From: Bacteroidia bacterium
GTDB taxonomy: Bacteria; Bacteroidota; Bacteroidia; Chitinophagales; Saprospiraceae
NCBI GenBank assembly: GCA_030432855.1
Contig: JAUILM010000010.1
Coordinates: 1-22,456 of the forward strand
DNA length: 22,456 bases
Direction: 5' to 3'
Shown one piece after another: positions 1 to 7,852 of the stretch (the stretch's first letter is position 1; each line of letters opens with the position of its first letter). The notes beneath the pieces are model-generated. The model did no database searches. It saw only the letters and a list, made by a program, of their open reading frames with translations, and was not told the DNA's origin. The position numbers were made by a program, and so were the translations under genes.

Positions 1-1542
1 CTATTTGGGCTTGGCACAGTCCTGCGAAACAATGTAAAGGGACAAATTCATAAACAATTGGATATGCTGGCAGATTCGACATCTGTGGAAGATCTTGAGG
101 TGAATCTCCTGGCTGGAAATATATCTGTTAAAAATATATTATTCTATGATTATTCTCTTGATGATAGCACTTCTTCGCAGGCTCCTGTAAGAGGGACTGT
201 ATCCCGATTTTCAGTAAAGGGATTGAGCTATTGGCACTTATTTACGGCAGGAAAAATAGATATCAGGGAAGTGAACTGTGGAGGAGTGGCTTTGTCAGTC
301 GACAGAGATAGGTTTAAAAAGCATAAAGAAAGGCAGCCGGAAAACTCAGGAATTCCAGGTATATCAATAGATCAATTGAATGTGAGTGATGTAGAATTGT
401 CAGTAGTAACAGATTTTCACAAAAGCCAGACTATTCATGTTGAAAATATCAGGTCTTCTATTAAAGACTTTGAGGTCAAGCCCGGATCATCATTCGATAT
501 GGAGTTTTGGGATTTTGTAGCAACCAAGATCCGTTTCACTGACGTCGACTCATTACATACTATTTTCCTGGATTCAATGATAGGAGAAAGCGAAGCTGGC
601 CAATTAGCAATTACCGAATTTCGAGTTTATCCCAATTATGATCGAAAGAGCTTTGTGAGTAAATTGGATTTCAGAACATCTATGCTGTCATTATCATTAC
701 CACAACTTGTCTTTAAGGAAGTTGACTTTAAGAGCATATTCGAAGGAAATTTTAATTGTGGAATCGTTGAGATCAACGACTTTTCCTTTGAACTTTTCGA
801 GGATCAGAATGTGCCAGCCGGACAAAAGGTAATCAAAACGTTGCCGCATCATTCCCTGGCTAATTTTCAAAGAAAACTTGAAATTGATTCAGTCGTAATA
901 CGAAACGGTGATATTGTCGTAGAATTTCTATTTGAAGGTGAAATGAGGCCGGTTGCCATATCATTTAATGACCTCAAGGGTTCTATTGAAAACCTGCACT
1001 CTTGTGCGGATACAGATGAAATGATGGTTGTACGGGTGCACTCGAGGTTTCAAGATCAATCGGATTTTGACTTAAGTGCTCATTTTCCTCTCTCTAGTTC
1101 GGTGACCAAGGCATTTTCTTTTCAGGGTCATCTCTCTAAATTTCCAGTGGAAAATATCAATCCAGTTCTCGAAAGGTCAGCGGAGATTCATTTTGATAAG
1201 GGATTTATAGACGATTTGTATTTCAGTGTCACAGCGGATGATCATCTTGCAGAGGGAGAATTAAGAGTTTTCTACCGCGACATGGACATGGAGTTAGATC
1301 GAAGAAGTGAAGAATCATTTCTTTTAAAACCTCTCGATGAAATAGTGGAACATGTAACAGCACGTAACGAGAATTTGCCAGATGATACCCATATTGTAGG
1401 ATCAATCTATTTTCCTCGAAATCAACATAAATCTTTACCTCACTACATGTGGAATGCCGTTTTTTCTGGTATTAAATCCACCTTCTTACCTAATATTCTA
1501 CTGCCTGACGAACTTCATCGTCGGAAAGTCCAGGTTGATTAG
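1..1542 (+). CDS. AsmA-like membrane-anchored protein, C-terminal part (5' end outside window)
   Basis: The reading frame is open from base 1 to a TAG at 1540-1542, giving 514 residues, so the true start lies upstream. A TTG at 58 is an internal codon rather than a likely start, because the codons before it read on smoothly (GTVLRNNVKGQ). The visible N-terminus resembles the stretch after the single membrane helix of AsmA/DUF748-type proteins: a short amphipathic segment, then alternating hydrophobic strands (DLEVNLLAGNISVKNILFYD). Such proteins are predicted to be long beta-rich periplasmic proteins tied to envelope lipid or outer-membrane homeostasis. Family assignment rests on general pattern only; I see no catalytic motif. 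The next gene begins 32 bp downstream on the same strand and could be cotranscribed. Confidence 0.7.
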   Translation, partial: LFGLGTVLRNNVKGQIHKQLDMLADSTSVEDLEVNLLAGNISVKNILFYDYSLDDSTSSQAPVRGTVSRFSVKGLSYWHLFTAGKIDIREVNCGGVALSVDRDRFKKHKERQPENSGIPGISIDQLNVSDVELSVVTDFHKSQTIHVENIRSSIKDFEVKPGSSFDMEFWDFVATKIRFTDVDSLHTIFLDSMIGESEAGQLAITEFRVYPNYDRKSFVSKLDFRTSMLSLSLPQLVFKEVDFKSIFEGNFNCGIVEINDFSFELFEDQNVPAGQKVIKTLPHHSLANFQRKLEIDSVVIRNGDIVVEFLFEGEMRPVAISFNDLKGSIENLHSCADTDEMMVVRVHSRFQDQSDFDLSAHFPLSSSVTKAFSFQGHLSKFPVENINPVLERSAEIHFDKGFIDDLYFSVTADDHLAEGELRVFYRDMDMELDRRSEESFLLKPLDEIVEHVTARNENLPDDTHIVGSIYFPRNQHKSLPHYMWNAVFSGIKSTFLPNILLPDELHRRKVQVD

Positions 1543-1574
1543 GTGATCTCCGCTTTGCCTTATAATTTTATGAT

Positions 1575-2201
1575 ATGCGTGAACTATTGTCAGAGATTGA
1601 TCACCTGGTGTATGTAGTAAGTGACTTACAGCAGGGTATGAAGCATATGGAAGATCTCTTTGGAGTTGCTCCTTCTCCCGGGGGTCATCACCCAGACTTT
1701 GGAACACATAATGCATTACTCGGACTGGGTCCTGAGACATATCTGGAGATAATTGCTATAGATCCATCGTTGTCTCGTCCTGCTCAGAGTTGGCCTTTCG
1801 GTCTGTCCGAAAAGCAGAAAAGCAAATTACAAACATGGGCTGTTAAATCGGTGCTAAGTCGAGCTTCGCTAGTACCGCCTGTTTTTGGTGTTGTTTCGCA
1901 GGGTAGTAGACAGACAAGGAGTGGTAAATTACTTTCCTGGAAGCTCACAGATCCCTGGTTGATGGGATATGATGGCTTAATACCCTTCCTGATAGACTGG
2001 GGCCAGACAGAGCATCCGGCCACAGATCTGCCGCAAGTAGGTAGCATAGAAGGTATTCAAATGAAGCACTCTCGGGCGGAGGAGGTCAGGAGTTCTTTGG
2101 AAGTTCTGGACATAGATGCAGACTTTGTGCAGGCAAGTGAAAGGGTCGAGATGAGGGCTCTAATCCGTCAAACGGATGGCAAGCTTATAACTTTGCAATA
2201 G
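1575..2201 (+). CDS. VOC-superfamily (glyoxalase-like domain) protein
   Basis: The 208-residue protein starts at an ATG. The N-terminus IDHLVYVVSDLQQGMKHMEDLFGV is the classic first beta-alpha unit of the vicinal oxygen chelate fold, with a candidate metal-binding His at the DHL motif. A later ETYLEIIAID segment matches the usual strand carrying a second metal-ligand Glu. Length and spacing suit a two-module glyoxalase-like protein of the PF13468 type. These bind a divalent metal and act on varied small molecules, so no substrate can be given. It lies 32 bp after the AsmA-like gene, and no terminator was seen between them. Confidence 0.75.
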   Translation: MRELLSEIDHLVYVVSDLQQGMKHMEDLFGVAPSPGGHHPDFGTHNALLGLGPETYLEIIAIDPSLSRPAQSWPFGLSEKQKSKLQTWAVKSVLSRASLVPPVFGVVSQGSRQTRSGKLLSWKLTDPWLMGYDGLIPFLIDWGQTEHPATDLPQVGSIEGIQMKHSRAEEVRSSLEVLDIDADFVQASERVEMRALIRQTDGKLITLQ

Positions 2202-2644
2202 GTGTATGATGACTCGGATGGTATGATATATTATTTAGTTATCCAATAAGTTAGGTCATTCGTCTATGCGATCGTAAACGACAATACCAATCCTGGTGCT
2301 AGGGAACATTCCATTTTAGGAGAGAGTTTCAAATTCTTTCTGTGAAAATTGAAACTTCTTAACACACTGATATACAGTATTATATACCCAAGTGCTCGTT
2401 GTCTCCAAAAAAAGATGAAAAAAATGTCATGACATGGAGGACATTTCGAACCCTCCACTACACAGTATAGTGAAGTAACAATTAAGAAACACGATTAAAG
2501 AATCAATCAATAGAGTTTCATACAATCATAGTTATCCTTTTTAAGTTTTGGTAAAAATGGGCAGTTCGTCGCGGTACTGCCCTTTTTTTGTTTTACTTAC
2601 TCAGGTCAGAATTACCATGTATTTCCTACTTTTAGATTAAGGAA
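2202..2644. other. 443-bp gene-free region with several dyads
   Basis: I find no convincing coding region here. The left half (2202-2420) shows nothing specific. The right half contains, in order, a perfect 12-bp palindrome ATGTCATGACAT (2424-2435), a hairpin TGGAGG/CCTCCA (2435-2440 with 2452-2457), a hairpin CACTA/TAGTG (2456-2460 with 2468-2472) and an intrinsic terminator (2559-2589). A terminator more than 350 bp past the preceding stop codon, with dyads in front of it, suggests either a long 3' untranslated region or a small RNA of about 100-170 nt. Confidence 0.5.
2553..2589 (+). terminator. Rho-independent terminator
   Basis: The stem is GGGCAGT (2559-2565) with ACTGCCC (2576-2582) around a 10-nt loop, followed by seven T (2583-2589). 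The A-run at 2553-2557 means it may also work on the minus strand, though no minus-strand gene ends here. It insulates the zinc-ribbon gene that starts at 2645. Confidence 0.8.
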
Positions 2645-3385
2645 ATGGATGAAAAGCAACAGTACGAGTATAAGAAGAAGACGAAAGTCACTCTTCCCGA
2701 TGATGATTTTTTCAAAGTGCCTGTGAGGCAGGTTCGGTGTCCCTCGTGCCTTAGTGAGATTCCGGTGGCGGACATAAACATTCAGCAAAAAGTGGCGAAA
2801 TGTACGAGTTGCAATGGACTCTTTTCCGTAAAGCCTATCATCGAGGACCTCGCAGAAAAACCTTCCATTCACCAGGAAGTTATTCGACCGGAAGGTATTG
2901 AAATATTCAAGTTCCAGGATGAGCTTGAGATATCCGTAAAGCAACCCTTACTAGTGGGTGAGATTATGGCAGTGGCTTTTATTCCAATCTTTACACTTAT
3001 GTTTACGATTGCCTTCATTACAGGTAAATTTGATATCACTCCAATGGTTATCTCTTGGAGCCTCCTGGCCATTGCTATGATAAATCTTGCATTACGAAGG
3101 AGACATAAAATTCACATCAATGTAGATTCCAGAAACCTTAGCATAGTGTGGAAACCGCGAAAATTTATGAAGACTCGCGTAATTCCAGTGGGTGAAATCG
3201 ATCAACTTTATGTGGCAACTACTTCAGGCATCAGTTCCATTTTTATTGTGGTGAATGGAGTAGAAGGCCAAAGACATATGAAAATACTTTCCGGATTGCG
3301 CGGAGTATCCCGGGCAAGGTACCTGGAACAGGAGATCGAGAAGCATCTGGGTATTAAAAATCGAAAAGTTCCAGAAGAACGTTAG
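2645..3385 (+). CDS. Zinc-ribbon, two-helix membrane protein of unknown function
   Basis: The 246-residue protein starts at an ATG. A zinc ribbon is formed by C32-P-S-C35 and C53-T-S-C56, the spacing of MJ0042/zinc-ribbon domains. Two membrane helices follow at about residues 101-124 and 131-149, closed by positive residues (LALRRRHK). After them comes a soluble beta-rich region (about 155-235) resembling a PH-like or SHOCT-less membrane-associated domain. The highly charged first 20 residues and the Cys pairs put both termini in the cytoplasm. I do not recognise a named family. It appears monocistronic, with a terminator before it and about 160 bp of non-coding DNA after it. Confidence 0.7.
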   Translation: MDEKQQYEYKKKTKVTLPDDDFFKVPVRQVRCPSCLSEIPVADINIQQKVAKCTSCNGLFSVKPIIEDLAEKPSIHQEVIRPEGIEIFKFQDELEISVKQPLLVGEIMAVAFIPIFTLMFTIAFITGKFDITPMVISWSLLAIAMINLALRRRHKIHINVDSRNLSIVWKPRKFMKTRVIPVGEIDQLYVATTSGISSIFIVVNGVEGQRHMKILSGLRGVSRARYLEQEIEKHLGIKNRKVPEER

Positions 3386-3414
3386 CCCTTTAAATGTTTA
3401 AACTTGTACAGACC

Positions 3415-3432
3415 AGGACAGTATAGGACAGT
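3415..3432. repeat. Short tandem direct repeat AGGACAGT, 10-bp phase
   Basis: Two copies of AGGACAGT (3415-3422 and 3425-3432) are separated by AT, so their starts are about one helical turn apart. They lie about 115 bp upstream of the glycosidase start. This could be a transcription-factor site for direct-repeat binding; it may also be chance. Confidence 0.3.
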
Positions 3433-3548
3433 CTTTGATTAATTTATGAATAGTTTGTGTGGAAACAGTGATCTCAGATGGATCAGATTATGTAAGACTC
3501 GTGGCTTTTTAATTTCTCCAGGACCTCGAACACTATAAATTCATTACT

Positions 3549-5024
3549 ATGAGAGTAACATGGATGCTTTTTATAACGACAGTTTTTGTTTTAGTACTTA
3601 CCGTCTTTAATGTGCATGCTCAGGTACTAAGACTGGATTCGGACAATCCTCATTATTTGAACTATAAGGGTGATCCAATCATATTGATTACGTCGGCAGA
3701 GCATTATGGAGCCGTTTTAAATATGGATTTTGACTATGATAAGTATCTGGAGACCATGCATGCACAGGACATGAATTATACGCGGATCTTTATGGGTAAC
3801 TATGTAGAGGCAGATCAGAGTCACGGGATCAGCGCCAATACATTGGGACCGGCTCCGGGTCGATTTATCACACCCTGGAAGCGCACTGAAATTCCCGGGG
3901 GATATACGGGAGATTTTAAATGGGATTTGGATGAATGGAACCCAGATTACTTTACTCGTCTAAAGAATTTTATTGCAAAGGCAGAGGCTCTGGATATCAT
4001 TGTAGAGCTGACATTTTTTTGTGCTACATATAATGATGAAATATGGGAACGACATGCCTTTAATCCCAATAATATCGTAAATGAAATCGGCGAACTGTCA
4101 AGGGGTGAAACCAATACGCTCGCAAATCCGGCTCTGGTATCCTATCAGAAGAAGTTAATTGATAAAGTAGTCCAGGAGGTTAATGGTTTTCCGAATATTT
4201 TCTATGAATTAAGTAATGAACCCTGGGTGGATAATCCCCGAAAGGACCTGTATCTCCATAAAACCATTCGACATGGACAAATTGCAGATAATTGGACGAT
4301 CTGGGCAGTCGCAGCGGACGAAAACACCATGGCATGGCAGAGGGAAATGGCGGCAGCCATAGTAGAGGCACAAAGTGGATTGCCAAATAAGCATCTGATT
4401 GCACAAAACTATACGAATAGTAAATCAGCACTCACAGAGATAGATCCAAATATTTCTATAATCAACTTTCATTATGCCTGGCCTGAGTCCGTGTACTTAA
4501 ATTATGGATGGAATAAACCGATAAATTTTGATGAGTCAGGATTTCATGGTCAGTCTGACAGCAGCTACCTCGATCAGGCCTGGCGTTTTATTCTGGCAGG
4601 TGGTGCTGTATTTAATAACCTGGATTATTCATTTTATGTGGGACATGAGGGAGGTGATGGAAAAAATGACGCACCTGGTGGAGGGTCAGTCAGACTGAGA
4701 AAGCAATTGTCTACTCTTAAGAGTTTTATTAGTGAGTTCGATTACATCAACATGCGGCCAGATTTTGACGTTGTTTTTCACGCACCCGGTATGATCTCAC
4801 ATGCGTTGTCGGACCGAGAGCGTGAATATGCCATTTACCTGAGCGGCAAAAATGTTGGACAATTAAGTTTACGACTGGCCCAGGGTCGGTATAGTTGTAC
4901 CATGATTGATGCAGATACGGGCGAGACAATACTGGATAAAACCATTATCGTTACTTCTGAAATACAAAGCATGGAAATACCGAAGGACCATTCCCGGGTA
5001 GGTCTTCGGGTAAGACGATTATGA
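3549..5024 (+). CDS. Exported GH5-like (clan A fold) glycoside hydrolase
   Basis: The 491-residue protein has a signal peptide of about 24 residues (hydrophobic run, cleavage after VHA before QVL). The mature protein reads as a (beta/alpha)8 glycosidase: NYTRIF on beta2, IIVELTFF on beta3, then FPNIFYELSNEPW with the acid/base Glu at 224 after beta4, and PINFDESG with a candidate nucleophile Glu at 329 on beta7. This is the clan GH-A arrangement. A C-terminal beta domain (about 410-491) follows. The substrate is unknown, but plant or algal polysaccharide is usual for exported enzymes of this type in Bacteroidota. No SusC/SusD pair is adjacent, so this is not a standard polysaccharide-utilisation locus. 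I could not assign a CAZy family with certainty. Confidence 0.75.
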   Translation: MRVTWMLFITTVFVLVLTVFNVHAQVLRLDSDNPHYLNYKGDPIILITSAEHYGAVLNMDFDYDKYLETMHAQDMNYTRIFMGNYVEADQSHGISANTLGPAPGRFITPWKRTEIPGGYTGDFKWDLDEWNPDYFTRLKNFIAKAEALDIIVELTFFCATYNDEIWERHAFNPNNIVNEIGELSRGETNTLANPALVSYQKKLIDKVVQEVNGFPNIFYELSNEPWVDNPRKDLYLHKTIRHGQIADNWTIWAVAADENTMAWQREMAAAIVEAQSGLPNKHLIAQNYTNSKSALTEIDPNISIINFHYAWPESVYLNYGWNKPINFDESGFHGQSDSSYLDQAWRFILAGGAVFNNLDYSFYVGHEGGDGKNDAPGGGSVRLRKQLSTLKSFISEFDYINMRPDFDVVFHAPGMISHALSDREREYAIYLSGKNVGQLSLRLAQGRYSCTMIDADTGETILDKTIIVTSEIQSMEIPKDHSRVGLRVRRL

Positions 5025-5166
5025 GATACTCGAGGTGCATGACATTTATGTGTTAACACTTTGTTAAGGTGTAGGCAGGATGCCCATTTTTTCGGGGATC
5101 TGGCAAAAAAGCCTTATCTATACGTATTGTATTTTAGATTATTTTACCACTTAATTTACGTTAGTC

Positions 5167-5697
5167 ATGAGGAAATTATTTTCTTACTTATTGATTCCTT
5201 GCCTCGCTTTGATTTTTACAACTGTTGATGCACAAAACAACGGTCCTGCTGCCTCTCCGTCAGCGAAAGTGGAAGCTATGGCAGGAACCACCACGATCAC
5301 AATTGAGTATTCACGACCATCCATGAAGGACCGTGAAATATTTGGCGGACTCTTGAAATATGGTGAGCCCTGGCGTACCGGAGCAAATGCACCTAATAAG
5401 ATTACATTTGACAAGGATGTAATGGTAGAAGGAAAATCTCTCGCCGCAGGTTCTTATACGATTACTACTGTACCTGGTAAAGAGAGTTGGGAAGTTAGCT
5501 TTCATGTACATGAAGGTGGGGGTTCAAACGCCTACTTCGAAAAGACTCCTGCCGTAAAGGTGATGGTAGAACCAGTGATGCTGGAATGTACTGTTGAGAC
5601 ATTTTTGATTGATGTACAAGATCTACGCAATACAAGCGCAACACTTGGATTGGCATGGGAAAACACCTATGTACCCATTGCATTGGGTGTGAAGTAG
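5167..5697 (+). CDS. Exported DUF2911-family protein
   Basis: The 176-residue protein has a signal peptide ending near TVDAQ (residue 23). The mature part carries the DUF2911 signature: IEYSRPSMKDREIFGGLL.YGEPWRTGANAPNKITFDKDV, then GKSLAAGSYTITTVPG. This family is common in Bacteroidota, usually as single-domain periplasmic or secreted proteins of unknown biochemical role. Length is normal and the protein looks complete. It is monocistronic: the upstream gene ends 142 bp earlier, and a strong terminator begins about 25 bp after the stop codon. Confidence 0.88.
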   Translation: MRKLFSYLLIPCLALIFTTVDAQNNGPAASPSAKVEAMAGTTTITIEYSRPSMKDREIFGGLLKYGEPWRTGANAPNKITFDKDVMVEGKSLAAGSYTITTVPGKESWEVSFHVHEGGGSNAYFEKTPAVKVMVEPVMLECTVETFLIDVQDLRNTSATLGLAWENTYVPIALGVK

Positions 5698-5722
5698 TTG
5701 TCGATATCAAAAGATAAGATAG

Positions 5723-5757
5723 AGAGGCCGTTTTCCCTGGAAGACGGTCTTTTTTTT
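5723..5757 (+). terminator. Rho-independent terminator after the DUF2911 gene
   Basis: A long hairpin (about 5723-5750), with GCCGTTTTCC pairing to GGAAGACGGT through one or two G-U pairs, is followed by an eight-T run (5750-5757). It ends the DUF2911 transcript. Confidence 0.85.
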
Positions 5758-5855
5758 GCTTCTTACTTTCGGAGCGCTTACATCCTCCACCTTTGTTTAC
5801 AAAAATTTAATATAAGGTGTAATTGAGTTAATCTAATGATATTCAGATAGTTGTG

Positions 5856-5898
5856 CTCCTAAATGACAGGGTGGTTGCACAAAAAGTAGGAGTCATTT
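5856..5898 (+). promoter_or_regulatory. Interleaved inverted repeats in the leader of the PiT-like gene
   Basis: CTCCTA (5856-5861) can pair with TAGGAG (5887-5892), and AAATGAC (5861-5867) can pair with GTCATTT (5892-5898). The two pairings are interleaved with no linker, so they exclude each other or compete. They end about 50 bp before the start codon at 5951, which suits a switchable leader RNA or two overlapping protein sites. Confidence 0.35.
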
Positions 5899-5950
5899 CA
5901 ACTTTCCTGTATTATTGTGTCAATAACCTGACGCACAAGTAATTATCAGC

Positions 5951-6979
5951 ATGGATCTTACCTTTATTGTAATGTGGCTTGGTTTTATCCTTGCAGCCTA
6001 TTCTGTGGTTGGAAACGACGTGATTCAAACATTGGGCACGTTTCTTACATCCAATGAAAAAACACAGAAATGGTATGTGCTATGGGGTTTTGCCTCGATC
6101 ATCTTATTGGCTGCGCTGACATATGGGTATTTTCAGGATGACATTTCTTATGGGCGTCTGGCAAAGTTTCAAATGCCGGAGGTCTATCCCTGGTACTATC
6201 TGCTACCACCCATCGTACTACTGCTGATTACCCGTAGCGGTATTCCTGTGTCCACAACCTTCATGATTCTTACACTTTTTTCACTCAGTGGTATACCGAG
6301 TGACATCACCAGTCTGCTTTCTAATACGTTCGACACCGGCACCAAGCTGGGTGGTATGATTCAGAAGTCAATCATGGGGTACATCGTATCCTTTGTTTCC
6401 GCTCTGGTGATTTATGTGGCCATATCCCGATTGACCGAGAAACGATTCATCGATTCGAAGATTACACCTGCAGGTCAGAAGTTCTGGATGGTAGCACAGT
6501 GGTTTACTACCGGCTTTCTTTGGTTTCAGTGGTTGACGCAGGATCTGGCCAATATCTATATTTACTTGCGCGGAGGTAACGATTTATCTACCCTGGGATT
6601 CTTCTTTTCGGTGGCTGTTCTGTTGGCATTGTTGGCTTACATATTTTACATGCGAGGGGGTGCAGTGCAAGAAGTGGTACGACAAAAGTCTAATACCGCA
6701 GACATTCGTTCAGCAACATTCATTGATCTGATTTATGGCATCATCCTTTATATCTTCAAATACAATTACCTTGGTTTGTTTGAAGCAGAACTGCCCATGA
6801 GTACTACATGGGTATTCATTGGTCTTTTGGCGGGTAGGGAAATTGGTATGCAGGTCAATCTCCACAAGAAGGTAAACTTGTCGGTAGCCAGGATGATCTT
6901 TGCTGATTTGGGAAAAGTCTTCTTTGGTCTTATCGTAAGTGTTGTCCTGGTCTTTATTATTAAGTTGTTGGCAGGCTAG
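5951..6979 (+). CDS. Divergent PiT-type inorganic phosphate permease-like membrane protein
   Basis: This 342-residue, very hydrophobic protein has about eight to ten predicted helices. It carries a degenerate form of both halves of the PiT (PF01384) inverted repeat. In the first half, VGNDVIQTLGTF (20-31) resembles the GANDVANAxGT signature and IPVSTTF (98-104) the PVSTTH signature. In the second half, LTQDLANI (195-202) and LPMSTTWVFIGLLAGRE (281-297) stand at the equivalent positions. PiT proteins are cation-coupled phosphate symporters. The changes (Q for the second N, F/W for the His after STT) mean the substrate could be another oxyanion such as sulfate. No PhoU-like partner is adjacent. 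The TAG stop lies inside the left arm of the 166-bp palindrome. Confidence 0.6.
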   Translation: MDLTFIVMWLGFILAAYSVVGNDVIQTLGTFLTSNEKTQKWYVLWGFASIILLAALTYGYFQDDISYGRLAKFQMPEVYPWYYLLPPIVLLLITRSGIPVSTTFMILTLFSLSGIPSDITSLLSNTFDTGTKLGGMIQKSIMGYIVSFVSALVIYVAISRLTEKRFIDSKITPAGQKFWMVAQWFTTGFLWFQWLTQDLANIYIYLRGGNDLSTLGFFFSVAVLLALLAYIFYMRGGAVQEVVRQKSNTADIRSATFIDLIYGIILYIFKYNYLGLFEAELPMSTTWVFIGLLAGREIGMQVNLHKKVNLSVARMIFADLGKVFFGLIVSVVLVFIIKLLAG

Positions 6980-7141
6980 TAGACCGACCCATTAGATATT
7001 GTGAGAAATTTTAATAAGATTTTTTCGAAGTTCAAGGCGCAAAACACAGCCATAGCATAAGCTATGTCGAGGCTTTGGAACGCAGAAATTCGGAAAAAGA
7101 TATGAAAATTGCCGCTAGTATTTTATGGGTCGGTCTACTAG
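6976..7141. repeat. 166-bp centred imperfect palindrome with perfect 17-bp terminal arms
   Basis: The outer arms CTAGTAGACCGACCCAT (6976-6992) and its exact complement (7125-7141) share one symmetry centre, 7058.5. That is also the centre of an inner perfect stem CATAGC/GCTATG with loop ATAA (7051-7066). Between them the halves match imperfectly, for example the TTTTTCGAA segment against TTTTTCCGAA. The element fills the whole gap between two convergent genes and supplies the TAG stop of the left one; the right gene's stop begins 5 bp beyond it. It looks like a REP/MITE-type palindromic unit or a large bidirectional terminator. No transposase is inside it. Confidence 0.8.
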
Positions 7142-7145
7142 TGTC

Positions 7146-7841
7146 CTATGTTATGGCTGTTTTGAGCGCCGATCGGGCTAGTATCCGGGTGGAATCAAGT
7201 ATGGGCAAGGGTGAGTTCTCATCATTGACAATCAGGGGAATTTCAGTACACCCCAGGATTACCGCTTCACATCCCTGACTTTGAAAGTTTTTAATGATTG
7301 AGGTAAGCTTCTGTAATGACTCAGGGGTGGTAAGTCCATACACTAATTCATTGAAAATTATATCGTGCACCATTTGGCGATCTTGCTCAGTGCCGGTCGT
7401 GTAGGTTATGCCATAATTGTGTAGAGCACTGGGATATACCTGACTTTCAGTTAAATACCGGGTGCCTAACAGTCCTAACTTTGTATATCCAGCAGTATGT
7501 GCCTCCGACGCTACTTCTCTGGCGATGTGCAACCAGGGAATCTGTTTGGTAGTCTTGAGAAAATCGAATGCCAGGTGATTGGTGTTGTCAGGGCAGATGA
7601 TGATTTCGGCCCCAATGGATATGAGCTTTTCTGCTGAATTGTCCATCAGTCGAGCCAGACCTTTGAGATCGTTGCGGTCCAGCAATTTCACATGATCATT
7701 GAGTGGAAAGGTGTGGAGACTCACTTCGGGATGATTGTGGGGACCCATGTATTCACTACCTGCTGAGCAAATAGTTTGGTAGCACAATGCAGCACCTTCC
7801 GCACTGACAGCTACAATGCCGATATGTTTGGTTTTTGACAT
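7146..7841 (-). CDS. Aspartate/glutamate racemase-family protein with an altered first catalytic site
   Basis: The 231-residue protein begins with the strand GIVAVSAEGAALCYQTI and ends with the motif VILGCTEIPLIV (C198), the second catalytic cysteine region of Asp/Glu/hydantoin racemases. The first catalytic site, normally CNT-H, reads C83-P-D85-N-T-N-H, so Asp replaces the cysteine directly before NT. Similar proteins are commonly annotated as Asp/Glu racemases, but with one of the two acid/base thiols absent the chemistry may differ (decarboxylase, isomerase or one-sided racemase). It is the second gene of a minus-strand pair, 11 bp after the GNAT gene, and is probably cotranscribed with it. 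Confidence 0.8.
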   Translation of the reverse strand: MSKTKHIGIVAVSAEGAALCYQTICSAGSEYMGPHNHPEVSLHTFPLNDHVKLLDRNDLKGLARLMDNSAEKLISIGAEIIICPDNTNHLAFDFLKTTKQIPWLHIAREVASEAHTAGYTKLGLLGTRYLTESQVYPSALHNYGITYTTGTEQDRQMVHDIIFNELVYGLTTPESLQKLTSIIKNFQSQGCEAVILGCTEIPLIVNDENSPLPILDSTRILARSALKTAIT

Positions 7842-7852
7842 GTTTTCTATTG

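Noticed and set aside
2435..2457. tRNA T-arm-like sequence (minus strand GGAGG, GTTCGAA, CCTCC)
   Set aside because: The loop is 11 nt instead of 7, and no acceptor, D or proper anticodon arm (the nearby loop lacks U33) could be built.
2264..2458. Minus-strand open frame of 64 codons
   Set aside because: AT-rich, no recognisable motif, overlaps the dyad-rich region and has no gene-like context.
3415..3432. AGGACAGT direct repeat as an important operator
   Set aside because: Only two short copies with no second example in the window; kept as a low-confidence feature only.
7075..7278. Plus-strand open frame of 67 codons
   Set aside because: It runs through the palindrome into the antisense of the racemase-family gene; an artefact of the repeat.
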